A stretch of DNA of 64,000 bases from Ceratorhiza oryzae-sativae (taxonomy: Eukaryota; Basidiomycota; Agaricomycetes; Cantharellales; Ceratobasidiaceae), in the NCBI GenBank assembly GCA_030998015.1, contig JARWMV010000239.1:868001-932000 (forward strand), read 5' to 3'. Of the stretch, positions 23,923 to 36,580 are shown one piece after another (position 1 is the first letter of the stretch; each line of letters starts with the position of its first letter). Below the pieces are notes generated by a model. The model saw nothing but the letters and a program-made list of their open reading frames with translations, ran no database searches and was not told the origin of the DNA. The position numbers and the translations under genes are program-made.

Positions 23923-26439
23923 ATGTTCTATGCGGAGGCTATTTTGTCGCGGCGAGGGCCGTTAGGGAAAGTATGGCTGGCCGCTCACTGGGAGCGCAAG
24001 CTGTCTAAGACACAAGTACGTCTACATTGTTGTATTTATCAGTGCAGATAGCTAAACCCAACCGGAAATAGACTCTTCAAACTGATATATCAGAGTCGGT
24101 TGGTGAGTATCGACGGCTTGAATGCCGCTCCATGCTGAAACAGGTTGTTCAGATGCTATCTTGGGCCAAGAGATCGTTCCAATGGCGCTTCGCCTGAGTG
24201 GACAACTGCTTCTCGGCGTATGCAGAATCTATAGTCGCAAGGCTAAATACCTGCTGGATGATTGTAATGAGGCTCTGCTCAAGATTAGATTGGTACGCCC
24301 TCCGTTATCCAGGATGACCCACCTGCTGATTGCCCGTTCAGGCATTCAGACCCGGCATCGTGGATATGACTGAGGACCAACTCCAAGCTCCCCGAAACGC
24401 AATTACTCTGTCTGGAGAAGGCATAGATATTGACCTGCTTATGCCAGATATGAACTGGTGAGATTATTTCCCATATGTAAGATGGGAAGCGTTGACATGG
24501 ATTTTCACAGGGACTTGGACTTTGCCGCTGCTCGAACGCCCAGCGCTGCGCAAAATCTTGCACGCCCGGGCGATATCACTCTCGCCAGCGCGGCTGATAT
24601 TAGTCTAGCCTTGGACGATGCGGGATATGGCTTCGATCTCGGTCCACTCGACGGTATCGGCTCTCAAGACCTTGACCTTGGTCTCGACTATGACGATCTA
24701 GAGCCGCCCCCGGGCCGTAAAGACGAAGAGGGCGATGAGACCATGAGCGTCGAGCTTGGCAGAGATGCCCCAGTCCCTCGTTCGGCTCGCGAATCTCTTG
24801 CGTCGGCGCTTCTTGGTGCAGGTGGCGACAAAGACCTTGAAAGACTCACTGAACGTAGTCGAAGCAGAACTCGTGAACCCAGCCTAGGTCTCGAGCGCGA
24901 TTTCATGGAGGTTGATGTTGGTGATTTTGGAGACACCCTTGATCTCGGTATTGGGTTTGATGAGCCACCGCTGGTTCCGGAACCCCTGGCTCCCATTCCT
25001 GAAGATACCATCCAGTTAGAAGGAGAAAAGACTCCGCAGGCGGACCGTTCTCGTGCATGTGAGCAGCTTATTTCTCCCCGGCCGGCCAAGGTCCTAATGA
25101 CTTGAACCTAGCCACTCCTCTATCAGAGCCACCCCCAACCCCTAAAGCAGACGATGTCCTTCCCGGAATTACACCTAAAACTGCTGCTCGCATCTCCAAA
25201 AAGGCTGAAGAGACGGAAAAGCTTACAGGCAAAAAGAAGGCAACCGCAAAGCGGCCTGTGGTAGACAGCGTGGCGGAGCTGGCGGACGACCGGTCTGGAC
25301 GACGCGGTGAGAAGGACCTGAGCGCGATCCAAACTGAGGTTAGATCTACTAACTTTCTCTGCCGATTGCAACTAATTCAACCCCGTTTTAGCAACACTTT
25401 CTCCCCAGTTCCACAACGGTCATGCGCTTGCTGGAAATTCGTGCTGACCCCATCGCCCATTTCCTTCCTACCAAGACCACCCCAAATGGTACATTCTTCT
25501 GTGCTGCACCTCCTGGTCTGCCACCCTCTCTGGCTGAGATGTTCATGTTCCCAACCACAAACCTCCGCCGTGCGGGGGCCGCTGCTCCTCCTTCGGGGGC
25601 TACACCTGGGGTTCACCCTAGGGAGGAGGAAGAGGAAGGAGCTCGTACCCCAAAGCGTGCGCGAATCTCCGTCCCGGGCGAAGAGGAGGCGGAAGTAGAA
25701 TTTGGCATGCGCCGTGAACCTAGCGAACGCGCCCCCAGCGAGCCCGCGTTTGGTCCGGACGTCACATTCGGGACGGAGGGTCTAGGGGCACTTGGAGAGG
25801 CGCCTCAGTTCGATGTAGGTGATGTGGAGCTGGACGTCGGACGATTGCCTTCGTCTCCCGCTGCTCCAAAGTCCCGGGCGCAATCCCTGGTTGATGATGA
25901 AGTCCGGTCACGGTACTCGACTCCAGGTCTGGGCCGATCGTTTGACGACGTAGAATGCGCGATCGCAGGGTTTGACCATCGTGTCAAGGGCGTAGAGAGC
26001 CAAACTCAGGCAAGCGAGAGCGAGGTGTCGAGCGAGAGCAAAGTAAAGGGTGTTAGCAAGAACACCTCCATGGCAATCCAGCTCCTTCAAGACAGACTTC
26101 AACCTGATGATAGCGAAGAGGGAAAGGTCGTTAGCTTTGCACAGGTATCCAACAAAGTACGTGTTTGTTTGGCGGCTTGTGATCAAGCGTGGAGGACTGA
26201 ATCGTCACCGTTCACGACAGGCTACGCGCCGTGCGGCTTCGTCTTTCTTCTTCGAGTTGCTGCTGCTGAGCACTCGTGACTGCATCAAGGTGGACCAAGG
26301 AGACGCGTTCTCGAATATTGAAGTGCGAGCCAAGGATAAACTCTGGGAACAACAAATTCCTCCCGCAGGCGAGGTTGAGCCAGCTGGGCGCGAGGCCACG
26401 CCCAGTGCATCATCTGTTATCGGAGCGGAGACGGATTGA
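23923..26439 (+). CDS. RAD21: Cohesin kleisin subunit Rad21/Scc1
   Basis: The kleisin that closes the Smc1-Smc3 cohesin ring. The N-terminus [27 protein letters not shown] is the Smc3-binding kleisin start, continuing with [24 protein letters not shown]. The middle is long, acidic and disordered with repeated [20 protein letters not shown] motifs and [10 protein letters not shown]. Near the end [16 protein letters not shown] and EARIS-like segments lead to the C-terminal winged helix, [22 protein letters not shown], which binds the Smc1 head. About nine short-intron exons; a late intron of about 61 nt joins VSNK to ATRRAASS. The stop is TGA at 26437-26439. Rec8 is less likely because the sequence is closer to Rad21 in both end domains; the call rests on motif recognition. 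Confidence 0.88.
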
Positions 26440-27061
26440 GACGGTTTCTTGATACATAGATATCACTACAAACACTGGGTGTTCTTGCTCTTCCTTATTG
26501 TTGTAACAGACTCTTAATTTCTGTATTGTACAGCGAACAGTCTGTCATTTGTACTCTTCCTTTATTAGTCGATTTTTTATTTATTCTATTCGATATCTTG
26601 GCGCATGACTGGCCACTTGGGGGGAGGTGACCAAGCGCGCCCAGCCACAGACAACCGACGTGAACGCGCACACAATACTATTTTTGTTTGACAGAATATC
26701 TGAAAGCCTTCAAGTCTACCCTAAGAAAGAGGCCCCTAGGTTTTCGATTTATCCCGCCGCCGATCGTAGAAGCACGAGCCGTGCTTGATCTATAGAACCA
26801 CATCCTGAATTCCCAATTCAAAGTCACCGAAGATAATCACACTTGGTGGGTACATGAATAACGTAATGTTACAAGCAGAAAATAACATACTAGGCCAAAG
26901 CAGAGTGCGGAAAAGAAAGAAGATAAGAAGTACAGTGAGTGACGGGCAAGATAACATCCGAACCTAATCCAGTAATACAACATCAAAACGAGAGAAGATA
27001 TGCTACGATAAGAATAACGAACAAGACAGGAAGAAAGAAGAGAGAGGGCCGCTGGATGCAA
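26440..27061. other. Convergent 3' region between RAD21 and the F-box gene
   Basis: AT-richer sequence with T-rich runs after RAD21 and A-rich runs before the F-box stop, consistent with overlapping 3' UTRs. No gene or repeat is visible. Confidence 0.6.
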
Positions 27062-29258
27062 TCACACAAACTCGAGAAGGATGACTCTCCCGTCCAAGGT
27101 TGCCATCGCGAGCACGCCCATCGAGTCTTCGAGTGCCACACACGACACACGTCCTAGCAGCGGCCTCACACACGACGGGGCGCTCACTTCCCGAGCAGTT
27201 TGAGCGTCTACCGGTGCGAGCATCACGCGCAATGATGCGCTCTCGTCTCGGAGAGATTCGGGCGAGATAGGTGGGGGCGGAACTTCGGTAGCCCCGTCCT
27301 CTTCGGGTGGCGGGCCGTCCCCCTCGATCCAGACCGCGTGATAGCCATGTGTGCCAAGAGCAGCGAGCTCGTGCCAGGTACAGGCTAGACGAGAAGGGAA
27401 GATAGTGCGTTTGTACCGCACCCGGCATTCGCGCCTGTAACGGGGGGGCTGAGATGGGGGTGGTGGAAGAGGGGCAGCCGGTAGATTCACGATAGAGGAA
27501 GTGGAGAGCAACGGGGATGGAGGTTCAAATGAGGAAGGCGTTGGGGGTGGAGATGATGAGGTATGAAAGTCGAGCGCATGGTCCGGCCGTGCACTTGATG
27601 TAACTGTGGCTGAGGTCAGCCCTTCCTCGGAAGATGGCGCAACGACCGCGCTCTTCCGCCCAACGTCCACATTGTGCACACCGATCACGAGTCCCCTGAA
27701 TGCATCTAAATTACTTGTCTCGGCATCGATCGTCATGCTCATAGCCGATATCACGTCTCGGCCCATGGCAGGCGCTCCATCTTGTAGCTCTGCTCGGCGG
27801 GCTTCATTTCGCCGTGCGACCTGCTCAACCCAGTCTTCCCCGTGCTCGAGCCAGGCCGGGGCGGGCTTCCTCAGTACAACGCACATCTTTTGGATATCCG
27901 GTGCACCTGGGGTACCCCATTGTCCTTGTGGATACGCGTCCTCGTGAGGGGCTGGAGCGGGAACAATAAGCCTCTCTGCGTCGTGAGGGCGGGCAAATGC
28001 TTGAGCTCGAACGGTCGCGACGCTGTGTACGTATGAATATACACATCCTCCAGTTTCGCAATAGAGTATAATACAATCCGCCGATCCAAGGGCGTAGAAG
28101 CGAGTCGGTTTGGTCCGGAAACCACACTGAATGAGGACAACCCGAGAGCTCGCAGGTCGGACGTAGACCTGGGCGTCTGCAAAGGTGAAAGTTTTTGGGA
28201 GCACGGCAAGATTTGGCGGAGGCCGGGGGTTGAAGAAGAGTACAAAGATGACTTCAGAGTCGCGGTTCCCGATCAAGCCAGCATGGCCAGATGCATGCAC
28301 ATACGACGAGCAGACGAAGAGAGGATGGGGGATCTCGGCAGAAGCCAAAAGTCGCATGTTGTACATGGAATTATCTGGAATAGCGGGTCGAGATTTTGGG
28401 CAAGAGTAGGGAGCAGGGAGCTCAATTCGGACGACATGGAGATTCCTCGACAGAGCCTGCCTGTGCAAGCCGTAAGGATCATCCAGTACAACGTAAAGGA
28501 GGGTGGAGGCTTACTGATCTGGGATGATATCAACGACAAGGAGCGATACGATTACTGCGCTGCCCTCCTCCACCACGTCGTACGCGAACTCGACGTAAGC
28601 AGAGCCGGTCTTCCAATAGGCAACGCACCGAGGCTCGACCCTCTCTTCGTCTGCATTGGCATCAGAACCTGTCTGCAAGCGAACACATCGGGTCCGGATC
28701 GGAGATTCAAGGTCCCAGCACGCAAACGAGCCGTCGAGCTGGACAGTGAGAAGGAAGCGACCTCCTGGTAAGAAGGCAGTATGGACGACAGTTGCCTCCG
28801 ATAGTAGTGAATAGGATGAGGTCGAGCGAAGGCCAGAACCATTGCCAAGGTGAGGGTGCACATGGGCCACGGGAGAAGCTTGTCCGAGGACACGCTCGGT
28901 GTTGATCGCCCGTCGAACCGCGGCTTTCATGTTTGGCGTAGAGAGCGAGGCGGGCGTAGGATATGTGCTGTGCAGTGGCAGAGGGAGGACGCCTGTACGA
29001 GCGACCGTCCGCGCAATGGCGAGCCATGCCTGTCGAGACGTGGCGAAGGCATAGAGAGCCTTGCAAATCTACCGACGTTGTCTGCTGTTAGTGACCGACA
29101 AGTCGCTGAGACGGTTGGCGTACCCGGCTGAAGGCTACGGCCGAGCGCGCGTCGAGAGCCTGGATGATTTTTAGAAGGATATCATTCGGCAGCGCACAGA
29201 GGGTCGGTCGAGCATACGGGTTGCCGCCACAGGAGATAGTGCCCAAGCCAGACGACAT
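27062..29258 (-). CDS. F-box protein with a probable beta-propeller
   Basis: F-box proteins link substrates to the SCF (Skp1-cullin) ubiquitin ligase. Start MSSGLGTISCGGNPYARP at 29258, followed at once by the F-box LCALPNDILLKIIQALDARSAVAFS, then after an intron ICKALYAFATSRQAWLAIA. The remaining 600 or so residues show strand-rich WD-like repeats (TAFLPGGRFLLTVQLDGSFACWDLES; CVYSYVHSVATVRAQAF; GVLAMATLDGRVILLEF at the C-terminus), with a proline/serine-rich insert (SSSPPPTPSSFEPPSP). Three exons: an intron after AVAFSR and one between DIIPD and QALSRNLHVV. Substrate unknown; the architecture is seen in many Agaricomycete F-box proteins. Confidence 0.85.
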
Positions 29259-30453
29259 GGAAGGTGGCGGGCAGATGTGATAGTGGTGGTGGGGGGGCTG
29301 AAGGGGCGATAGATAAAGGCGATGTGTTTGTGCAGCATGCTTGTTCCGTCGGTCGGTCGTTGGCGCAGCATCCAAGAAGGCTCAGGGAGCATGTGGGGCA
29401 CACGCGCCCCATCAGCGTGCCACTCTCCGCATCCACGTGCTTCGTCCGGTCCTTTTCACCGCGGTAGTTGGCAACCGTTATCTTTATCCCACTTGTCCCG
29501 CTTGTCTCGACCGACAACGCTCTGGCAAAACATTCACCCTCAATGAATCCTTCAAACCATCCATATGCCCCCGCTCTTAGCCCCTTTCCACGATATGCGG
29601 CAGCCCTGAGCTCGTTCCCAACCCGAACCTCGGCCAACACTGTCCAGCCTCCAGACCGTTCATGTGCTTGGCACTCGACCACATTCGAGCCCGACCCCGT
29701 TATCACCGTCTCCAATTGGCACCATGCCCGAGATCGCCATCAGCGCCAATAAAGCCAAGCCCCATCTGCACGATCACACCATATGCCCCAACTCCCCCCC
29801 AATGTTCCACGTAACGGCTCCAACGGAGATCTACGGGGACGCCATGATCGGACTGCATGCTGCTCATCTAGACTGAGCTCTCGCTTGGCCTGCAGCGTTC
29901 TTTAGCCTTTTGGTTTATTTTTGTCGGTTTCTAATATTAGCTCGCAAGTGAGGCAAGGAACGCGCTCACACTCCGGAGCGGGGCTGAGTTCTGGGGTTGT
30001 TGGGCCAGTATGGTGATATGCCCTTTTTGGTTCTCGTTGGACAGATGTTGCACTTGCGATATGATCGCAGGCCGGAGGATTCGCCCAGCCCAAATCCTCG
30101 CAGGACTATAACCTATCATAACAGGGTCGCGTGTTCGCCGAATAGCTCACTTGAAAACAAGTTCTTTAAGGATGCTCACAGTTTGAGTTGTCGAGAAGAC
30201 CCAGAAAGCAACAGAATACACATTGTGCAGGTGCTTCTCTCCGTAGCCATCGCAGATATCTCAGGGTTTACAACGGCCAGGCTTCTTTAACGAGCCGGCT
30301 ACTCGGAGCTCGAAAGGTTTCCCCGCAAGTGCGTTGTCGTACTCAGGCTGATTGGCGCGCAGTTTGCATACACCCGGTATTCGCCAAAAACTGAATAACG
30401 AAAAAGAGTACAGATAAATGTACACCAGAAACACGAACGGCTCAGACAGACAT
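29259..30453. other. Intergenic region with GC-rich overlapping open frames
   Basis: Between the F-box start and the chitin synthase stop. A 177-codon open frame without ATG lies on the minus strand (29715-29182), overlapping the F-box start. Plus-strand frames of 95 codons (29468-29752) and 71 codons (29664-29876) lie opposite. I cannot tell whether any is translated. 29877-30453 shows nothing distinctive. Confidence 0.5.
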
Positions 30454-33400
30454 CTACATAGTAAATAGTCGCATAAACAGATAGAGGGTTGATCCAGCAA
30501 ACCGCTGCAGTGCCGTGGCGTCAGCACGCTACCACAGCGAAACAACCTTTCAAAACTTACAACAATGTTCATGATAGCGACAAACGCGAGTATAAAGACC
30601 ATGTATGCACGCGTTTTGTTCAAGTTGCCAGAGCTGCCCATCCCCTGCGTAAAAGTCGACGTGGGATTCCCACCGGATAGTATTCCGGCCGCCAACATGC
30701 CCTATGGGAAGGTTTCAGCCCGTCTGTTTCCACTAACCAAAGCAAAAAGCTCACGTTCGACAAAACCCACGCCAAGAGCACCTTGAGACGACCCTACTGT
30801 CAGCCAACGTGCTCCAATCATGCATCTATGGGGCTTACGTTTGTTCGCACGGATGCGTAATAATCTTTGGCGGCCTGTTCTCTTTCAGCCGCAGAAGAGA
30901 CTCCTTTTCGAGTTGGTAATGGCTTGCGAATCTTGAGACGATGCAAGGCATCCATATAGGAGCTATTCCTATCCGCAGGTGCTTCATCTTCAACCTCTAC
31001 AACCTTGGTATCCCGTGTTGCCTGGACAGTCCCAAGGTCGAGGTGCTCGTTCCCGGATTCTTTCGTACCCCAGGAGATCTTCCACACTATTCAGTAATTC
31101 CAATGCGATATGACCGAGTAACGAACTTACATCGTCCAGGTTTGCAAACGCATAGGTGTTTAGCAGGTTGATGTACATCGGTGCCAGCAAGAAATATGGA
31201 CCAGCACTCGTGACAAGATGCCATGGGTCAAACGCCAATATGCTGGATATAAAGTAGACCCCATAAGTAACAAGCAGCGAAAGCAGCATTTGGCCGTTGA
31301 GACCATGAGGATCCAGAGAGGCTTTGTACGTGCACAGGGCACCACAAATGATAAGATAAACCGCCAAAAACGTGAAAAGAATAGTCGGAACTTTATATTT
31401 CCATGGTGCTGCACGAGGTTTGTTCCCCATCGAAATCAAGAAGATCGTAACGATGATAGCACCGTAGCCGTACTGGGTAATTCTAGTCAGACCGTGGTGG
31501 GTAGACTACCATGACTTGACGTACCTGTGCAACCAAGTTCACATACTTGACACCTGGTGCATGGAAGGTTGGGTCTTCAAGGGAAGAAGTGAGGATGACG
31601 AAAAATATGTAGAAATTGCCCTGTTTAGATGTCAGTCAAACCCCCACAAATACATACGCTAGACGTACGACCGCAAACCAGGATGTGATCAACCCGATCA
31701 AATTATATAGTGTTTCTAGGAGCAGTACAATCCTCCGAGTGAGACTATGTCCAGATTGCATGATTTGAGAAACGTGGGCTATTGAGTAGACAGCTGAAAA
31801 ATCTCACTATATTAGCCGACACACAGTCGAACAATTAGCATTTACTGACCAGCGAAAAAAGAGCCATTGAGCCATCTTCGTCGTTGACTTATGAATTCCG
31901 GTAGCGCATCTGGAACATCTGTTTCCCCAACCGCGCTTTTTACATAGCGGAGTAACCTACAAGCGGGAGGTCAGTTCACACTACGGGTTAAGCATAAAAT
32001 GGCAAACCAATTAGCATTTCGCTTAGCTATCAGTTCAAAGCATAAAATACGCTGGTATCTGGAATTTAGACAGAGACACTGAGTTCTGTCATAAAGTACT
32101 CACATCTTCAGCTAGATACATATTTGACGTGAAGATGTCTTGCTGCCGCCCATGCAAGACCTCACCCTTGAAGTACGAAGCAAGTGGCCCTCGCCCAGTT
32201 TCATCATTCTGAAGGGCTATATATCTTGGCTAGTATAAGTAAATATCACCAACTTTATGCTAGATCATGTCAAACCTATATGCTGAGAATGCCCCTGGCA
32301 AAACTGAAATGTACCCGAAAATCGATTCGGTAGGTTTGTCCAAGATATTGCTAGTCTATGGAACGTCAATCTAGTTATCGCATTTGCAAGCGCAAATCCT
32401 TACTTTGTACTCGAAATTCTGGGCAGCAACTAGGGTAGATATCAGTCTATGCCAATCTAAGGCCATATAGCAGTTATACTCACCAAGTGGGTTCCACAAC
32501 GCTTTCCACCGCTTCCCCTTGTAGGCAGCAATTTCCCCACAGGCCCCACCAACATTAGAATCGATATCAAAGGTTTTCCAAAGATGGTATATACTCTTGG
32601 AACCTGGTCGCGTTCCGACATCTAAAAGGATGCATACGTTCGGCTAGAGTACCTGATTCAGTTTTAGTTACTCGTGCGCAGTGTTGACCAAGTCACCTGA
32701 AGCAGGGGTCCAAACGCATTAAAAAACCACCGGTGGCTGTTGATTTTCTTGGTATTCTTCTCCTTCATACAGAACAAAATCTGACATGGCACTACGCCCG
32801 GTCCCCCTTTCTTAGCTGGGTCGGGGTACTTGAACTGCAGTTCAGGATCGAGCGCAACCGAAGTGGTATACTCAAACAGATGTGCGGTTACTTCCTTGTC
32901 ATCGACTTTATTTACCATGTTTGTACCTATGGCCGGACTGAATTAGGACATGCCATGGAGCACACTAGATAAATGAGTTACCCTGGTATACACCGAGCGC
33001 AGCCAGACAGTCCAGTACACGGGGATGTACATGCTTCCGTCCGTCTGCAATTATGCACACTACAACCTATTCCAAGCTTATAATAATTGTATGGGACACA
33101 TTGAGAACCACTAACCTTTTTCCAAGAGTCCGGGCCCCAAGTCATGCTCGCACGTCTTGAACACAGGTGGGCGATATTCTTCATAACGCCGTATAGCGTC
33201 CGACAGAACAATATTTCGTCCTCATTGTACATCGTGATTGCGATAAAAAGCTCCGTAGAACGACCATACATATTTTGCCGTAAAGTGAAATGGTTGGCCT
33301 CAAAATCGTCAGGATCGCACGTAACGGCCGTATACCTGCCGAGATCGAGCATATGATATTGAGCAGTGCGGCAATAGCAAAATTTCTCTCTCTCTCACCT

Positions 33401-34901
33401 CGTGGACATCATCTCCTTAGCCCCTCGCTTGGGTAGGACCAGCCGGTCGGGGATAGCGAAGTCCCGGATGTAGTTTCCCTCGGTCAGCGGGACTCGTTGC
33501 TTTATCTTGTTACGACGCTTCATCCTCCCCTCTGGAGCAGGACCGCTACAGACAAAAGTCAAGTAGAGCAAAACGCAAGTCACATTTTGAACTCACAAAT
33601 GCTGAGTGTCCGAAGGGTGAACCACGTCATCGTAATGATGATTCAGGGACTCCATCTCCCCTGGCTCGTCGTCGCTGTCTCCATACTTTTTCCCTATGTC
33701 TCCCAGTGATATATCGTACACGTTCTCCTTGTCATGCTGTGCAATGTGCTCTACACCACCCCTAGAATCGAACCGCATTCCTTTAGCCTCTTTGTATCCA
33801 GCGTGTGTGCGGCCGGCCCCGTCTTGTCCTTGTGCAGCACCCAGATCAAACTTGAGAACTGTCGCATCCGGAACCATGTCATATTCCATCGAATCATTCC
33901 CCCGAAATGAATCAGGAGAACCACTTCGAGACCTCGGTGTTTGATAAGATGCCCGACTGTAACGCCCATACGCTTCGGCATGGGCTGGGGATGGATGTAG
34001 CGAGTAAGCTGTCGTAGGCCGTTCAGGGGTGGTGCGTGATCGAACGGCAGCCGGAGATGAGTATAGAGCGGTAGAATAGCCCGAAGGTCCCGGTGTTGTT
34101 GATTGACGGGGTATGTCAAAACTGGTTCCGGCATGTTGATGTGGAAAACCAGCGCTTTGATATTGCTGCGGGTGCGAAGCGCCCGTGTGTTGGTACGGCT
34201 GAGAAAACCCAGTGTGCTGATAGGAGGTCACACCGGTGTGCTGATGGGACTGGGTCACACCGGTGTGCTGGTAAGACTGCGTGGCACTTGTATGCTGATA
34301 AGATTGAGTTGTGCCAGTGTGTTGATATGGATAGCTAAAGCCGGTGGACTCCGGAGCTATGGCTGTTGCTGGGGAGGCGATCGAAGGACCAGTTGGGAGA
34401 GGCACTACATACGTAGTGAATGAATATTGTAACAATGGTTTTAAATAAAAATCCAAACGAACCATGATAGCCGGGCAGATGTTGTTCTTGCTGCTGTTGC
34501 TGAGAGTATGCCGGGTTGCTCCAGTCTGACTGGTTGGGATAGGACTCCACGGTGTGCATAACTTGCCCAAAGATTCCTCCGACCGGCACAGATCTACCCA
34601 CAGGTGTCGTAGTTCCATTTGATTTCACAGCCGAGGACGCAATGCTGGACTGCCTCTCTGGTCGCTCAGAGATAGGAGACAGCACAGCGCGGTCCTCTTC
34701 TGAGAAGTGGTGTATAGCTGGGTATGACATTCCAAACGTGTCCTGCAATGAAGGGTCGTGAAGACTATAACGACGAGTCTCGGGAGTTCGAGGTTGAATG
34801 TCGTCTTCCAGAGTGTAGCGGGGGACGTCGGTTGGGACCTCAGAGTTTGATAGGGGCTCGTCCTCTGGATATAGGGGCGGAATTGGTTTTCTATGGTTCA
34901 T
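30454..34901 (-). CDS. Chitin synthase (class I-III type) with a disordered N-terminal extension
   Basis: Plasma-membrane processive glycosyltransferase making cell-wall chitin from UDP-GlcNAc. The ATG at 34901 ([15 protein letters not shown]) opens about 400 residues of low-complexity cytosolic tail including a tandem YQHTG repeat. The catalytic core then shows the conserved [13 protein letters not shown] region, [83 protein letters not shown] and the signature [13 protein letters not shown]. Hydrophobic segments follow ([68 protein letters not shown]). The stop follows [16 protein letters not shown]. Many short introns. The EDRIL/QRRRW set and lack of a myosin head exclude classes V and VII. 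Confidence 0.93.
34183..34333 (-). repeat. Tandem repeat encoding YQHTG units in chitin synthase N-terminus
   Basis: Imperfect direct repeats of about 27-30 nt, read on the minus strand as six to seven consecutive units of SYQHTG with variable linkers (TTQ, SAT, GVTQ, GFSQP), followed by more diverged HPQQYQ and HQHAG units. The repeat stays in frame with the coding sequence. Confidence 0.85.
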
Positions 34902-35883
34902 GTTTTCTCTGGCGTGTAAACAAACCAGTCCGTGTTCAATGTTCAAATTTGACAAAAAAAAATCCAGATTCTGGTGAGGTGGCAGGTTGGCAGAGCAAGT
35001 GCTGTCTATGTCAAAGGCACAAATACACAAAATGAAGGGTTTCAATAGAAATTTACTCGGGTCCTGATACGCAGTGGAATGATGGCGCGAGAAGGAACGC
35101 GGTCGCGTTCATTATCTAATCCTACACGTGACACGTCACGCGCATACATCCTGTTCTTCAAAGTCGCCCTCAAAGCGAGTTGGGGCAGAACAAAATCGCA
35201 TTTTTATCGACCGGAAGGCGTCGTTATGGGGCTCGATAAGACCCATCACTCCAGAAGAAGTTTACAAATATTATAGCAAGTTTATGCAAGGCGGCCCAAT
35301 TCCATTCTGTCGTCTGTAATGAAGATGCGTATTCGCAGGTCGGTCCCGTGGTCAGGTGGCACTAATTCTGACTATTGTCATTCCCAAAACGCCCTCTGAA
35401 ATCAAAGGCAGCTTCAGTGTGATGAGCACATGACGCCCGGTTCGCATCAAAGGGCGCGACAAGATCACGGACGATGTAGCGGACTGCTCCAGTCCACCTC
35501 CAGGAATCTGGACCACCCTAGCCTGTATCGGAAAATTCCAACTCGGCGCATCGGGGGGCTGCTGGGAGATGCCAAGGTGCACACAAAGGGCGGGCACAAT
35601 TACATAATTTAGCTTGCGTCTTTTGTTTACCCCCGTCGTACCTCGTTGATTGCTTCCGCAATTGTTGGAATACGCTATTTATGCGCGGTCAACGCGAAGA
35701 CTATCATTCCAGACCTCTCATCCCCACACCTCCGCTCTCGCTGTCTGGTCCGACGGCTTTACTCTTTATCATATTTAATTTCATTTTTGGGTCTGGTATC
35801 CTCACGAAGTTCTATTCTCCTTCCACTGCCTAATTGCTTCACCGGCCTCGCGAACGTATTCAGCCAACCCCATCCCACCCATA
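34902..35883. other. Upstream intergenic region of chitin synthase and of the small serine-rich ORF
   Basis: Holds CACGTGA at 35125-35131 beside a second ACGTCACG, and, near 35715-35880, a C/T-rich tract just before the next ORF that may be its core promoter. No gene is supported. Confidence 0.5.
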
Positions 35884-36114
35884 ATGTCCAAATACTTCGC
35901 TAACTCTACCAACTCTGGCAACGCATTTGCCCTCTATGGTGCTGCCCAGTCACCACGCGACACCCAGTCAGACATTCGCTCTTTAATGCGCTCCAATAAC
36001 TCGGACTCCTACTCTACCCAGTCATCGCGCGGTAGTTCCGCTGCATCCCTGGCGAGCTCTTCGTCGTCATCCAAATGCAAGACCATTCGCAACATTAAAA
36101 ACGTCTTTTCTTAA
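35884..36114 (+). CDS. Small serine-rich protein, 76 residues, unknown
   Basis: Single-exon ORF with a good start context (CCCATAATGTC) downstream of a pyrimidine-rich tract. The product, MSKYFANSTNSGNAFALYG at the start and KCKTIRNIKNVFS at the end, is about one quarter serine with a run of SSSSS and no signal peptide or membrane helix. The conserved-looking last residues are basic and hydrophobic. I do not recognise a family. It could be a real short fungal gene or a chance ORF; the promoter-like tract is the main support. 36115-36580 beyond it, up to the convergent R3H stop, is AT-rich and holds no visible gene. Confidence 0.5.
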   Translation: MSKYFANSTNSGNAFALYGAAQSPRDTQSDIRSLMRSNNSDSYSTQSSRGSSAASLASSSSSSKCKTIRNIKNVFS

Positions 36115-36580
36115 TCGCAACTAAAGTCGACGATGGAAGCGTGACGACTACAAGACCAATGGACGCATTCTACGATGGTACTCTCCTTGGTCTCTGGAAG
36201 ACTAGCAAGGGGCCGAGTTATGACCAACTTATCATACTCTACTTTCACTTTAATTCTAACATAACGGACTTATAACGAACGTATCCTCTTGACGAATAGC
36301 CACTCGTTCGAGCGGCTTGTACCTCTCGTATCTTCGTTCCGGACATGTTCTGTAATCATTTCATTCGTTGTATTGGTACTATTATATCAAAGTTAGCCAA
36401 ATACAAACAAAGTCTTATCTAAACCCTATTTTCCGAACGCCACTCGATAATCATCTTGGATTGCACTGTTAGAGTTCCATTGTATCAAAGGAAGTGATCA
36501 CCGCGTTTACAAGGTTAAAAAAAGAATACTGGTTGCCTTGTCCTGCGTGCATGGGACGCCTATGATCCGCTATTTTCTCA

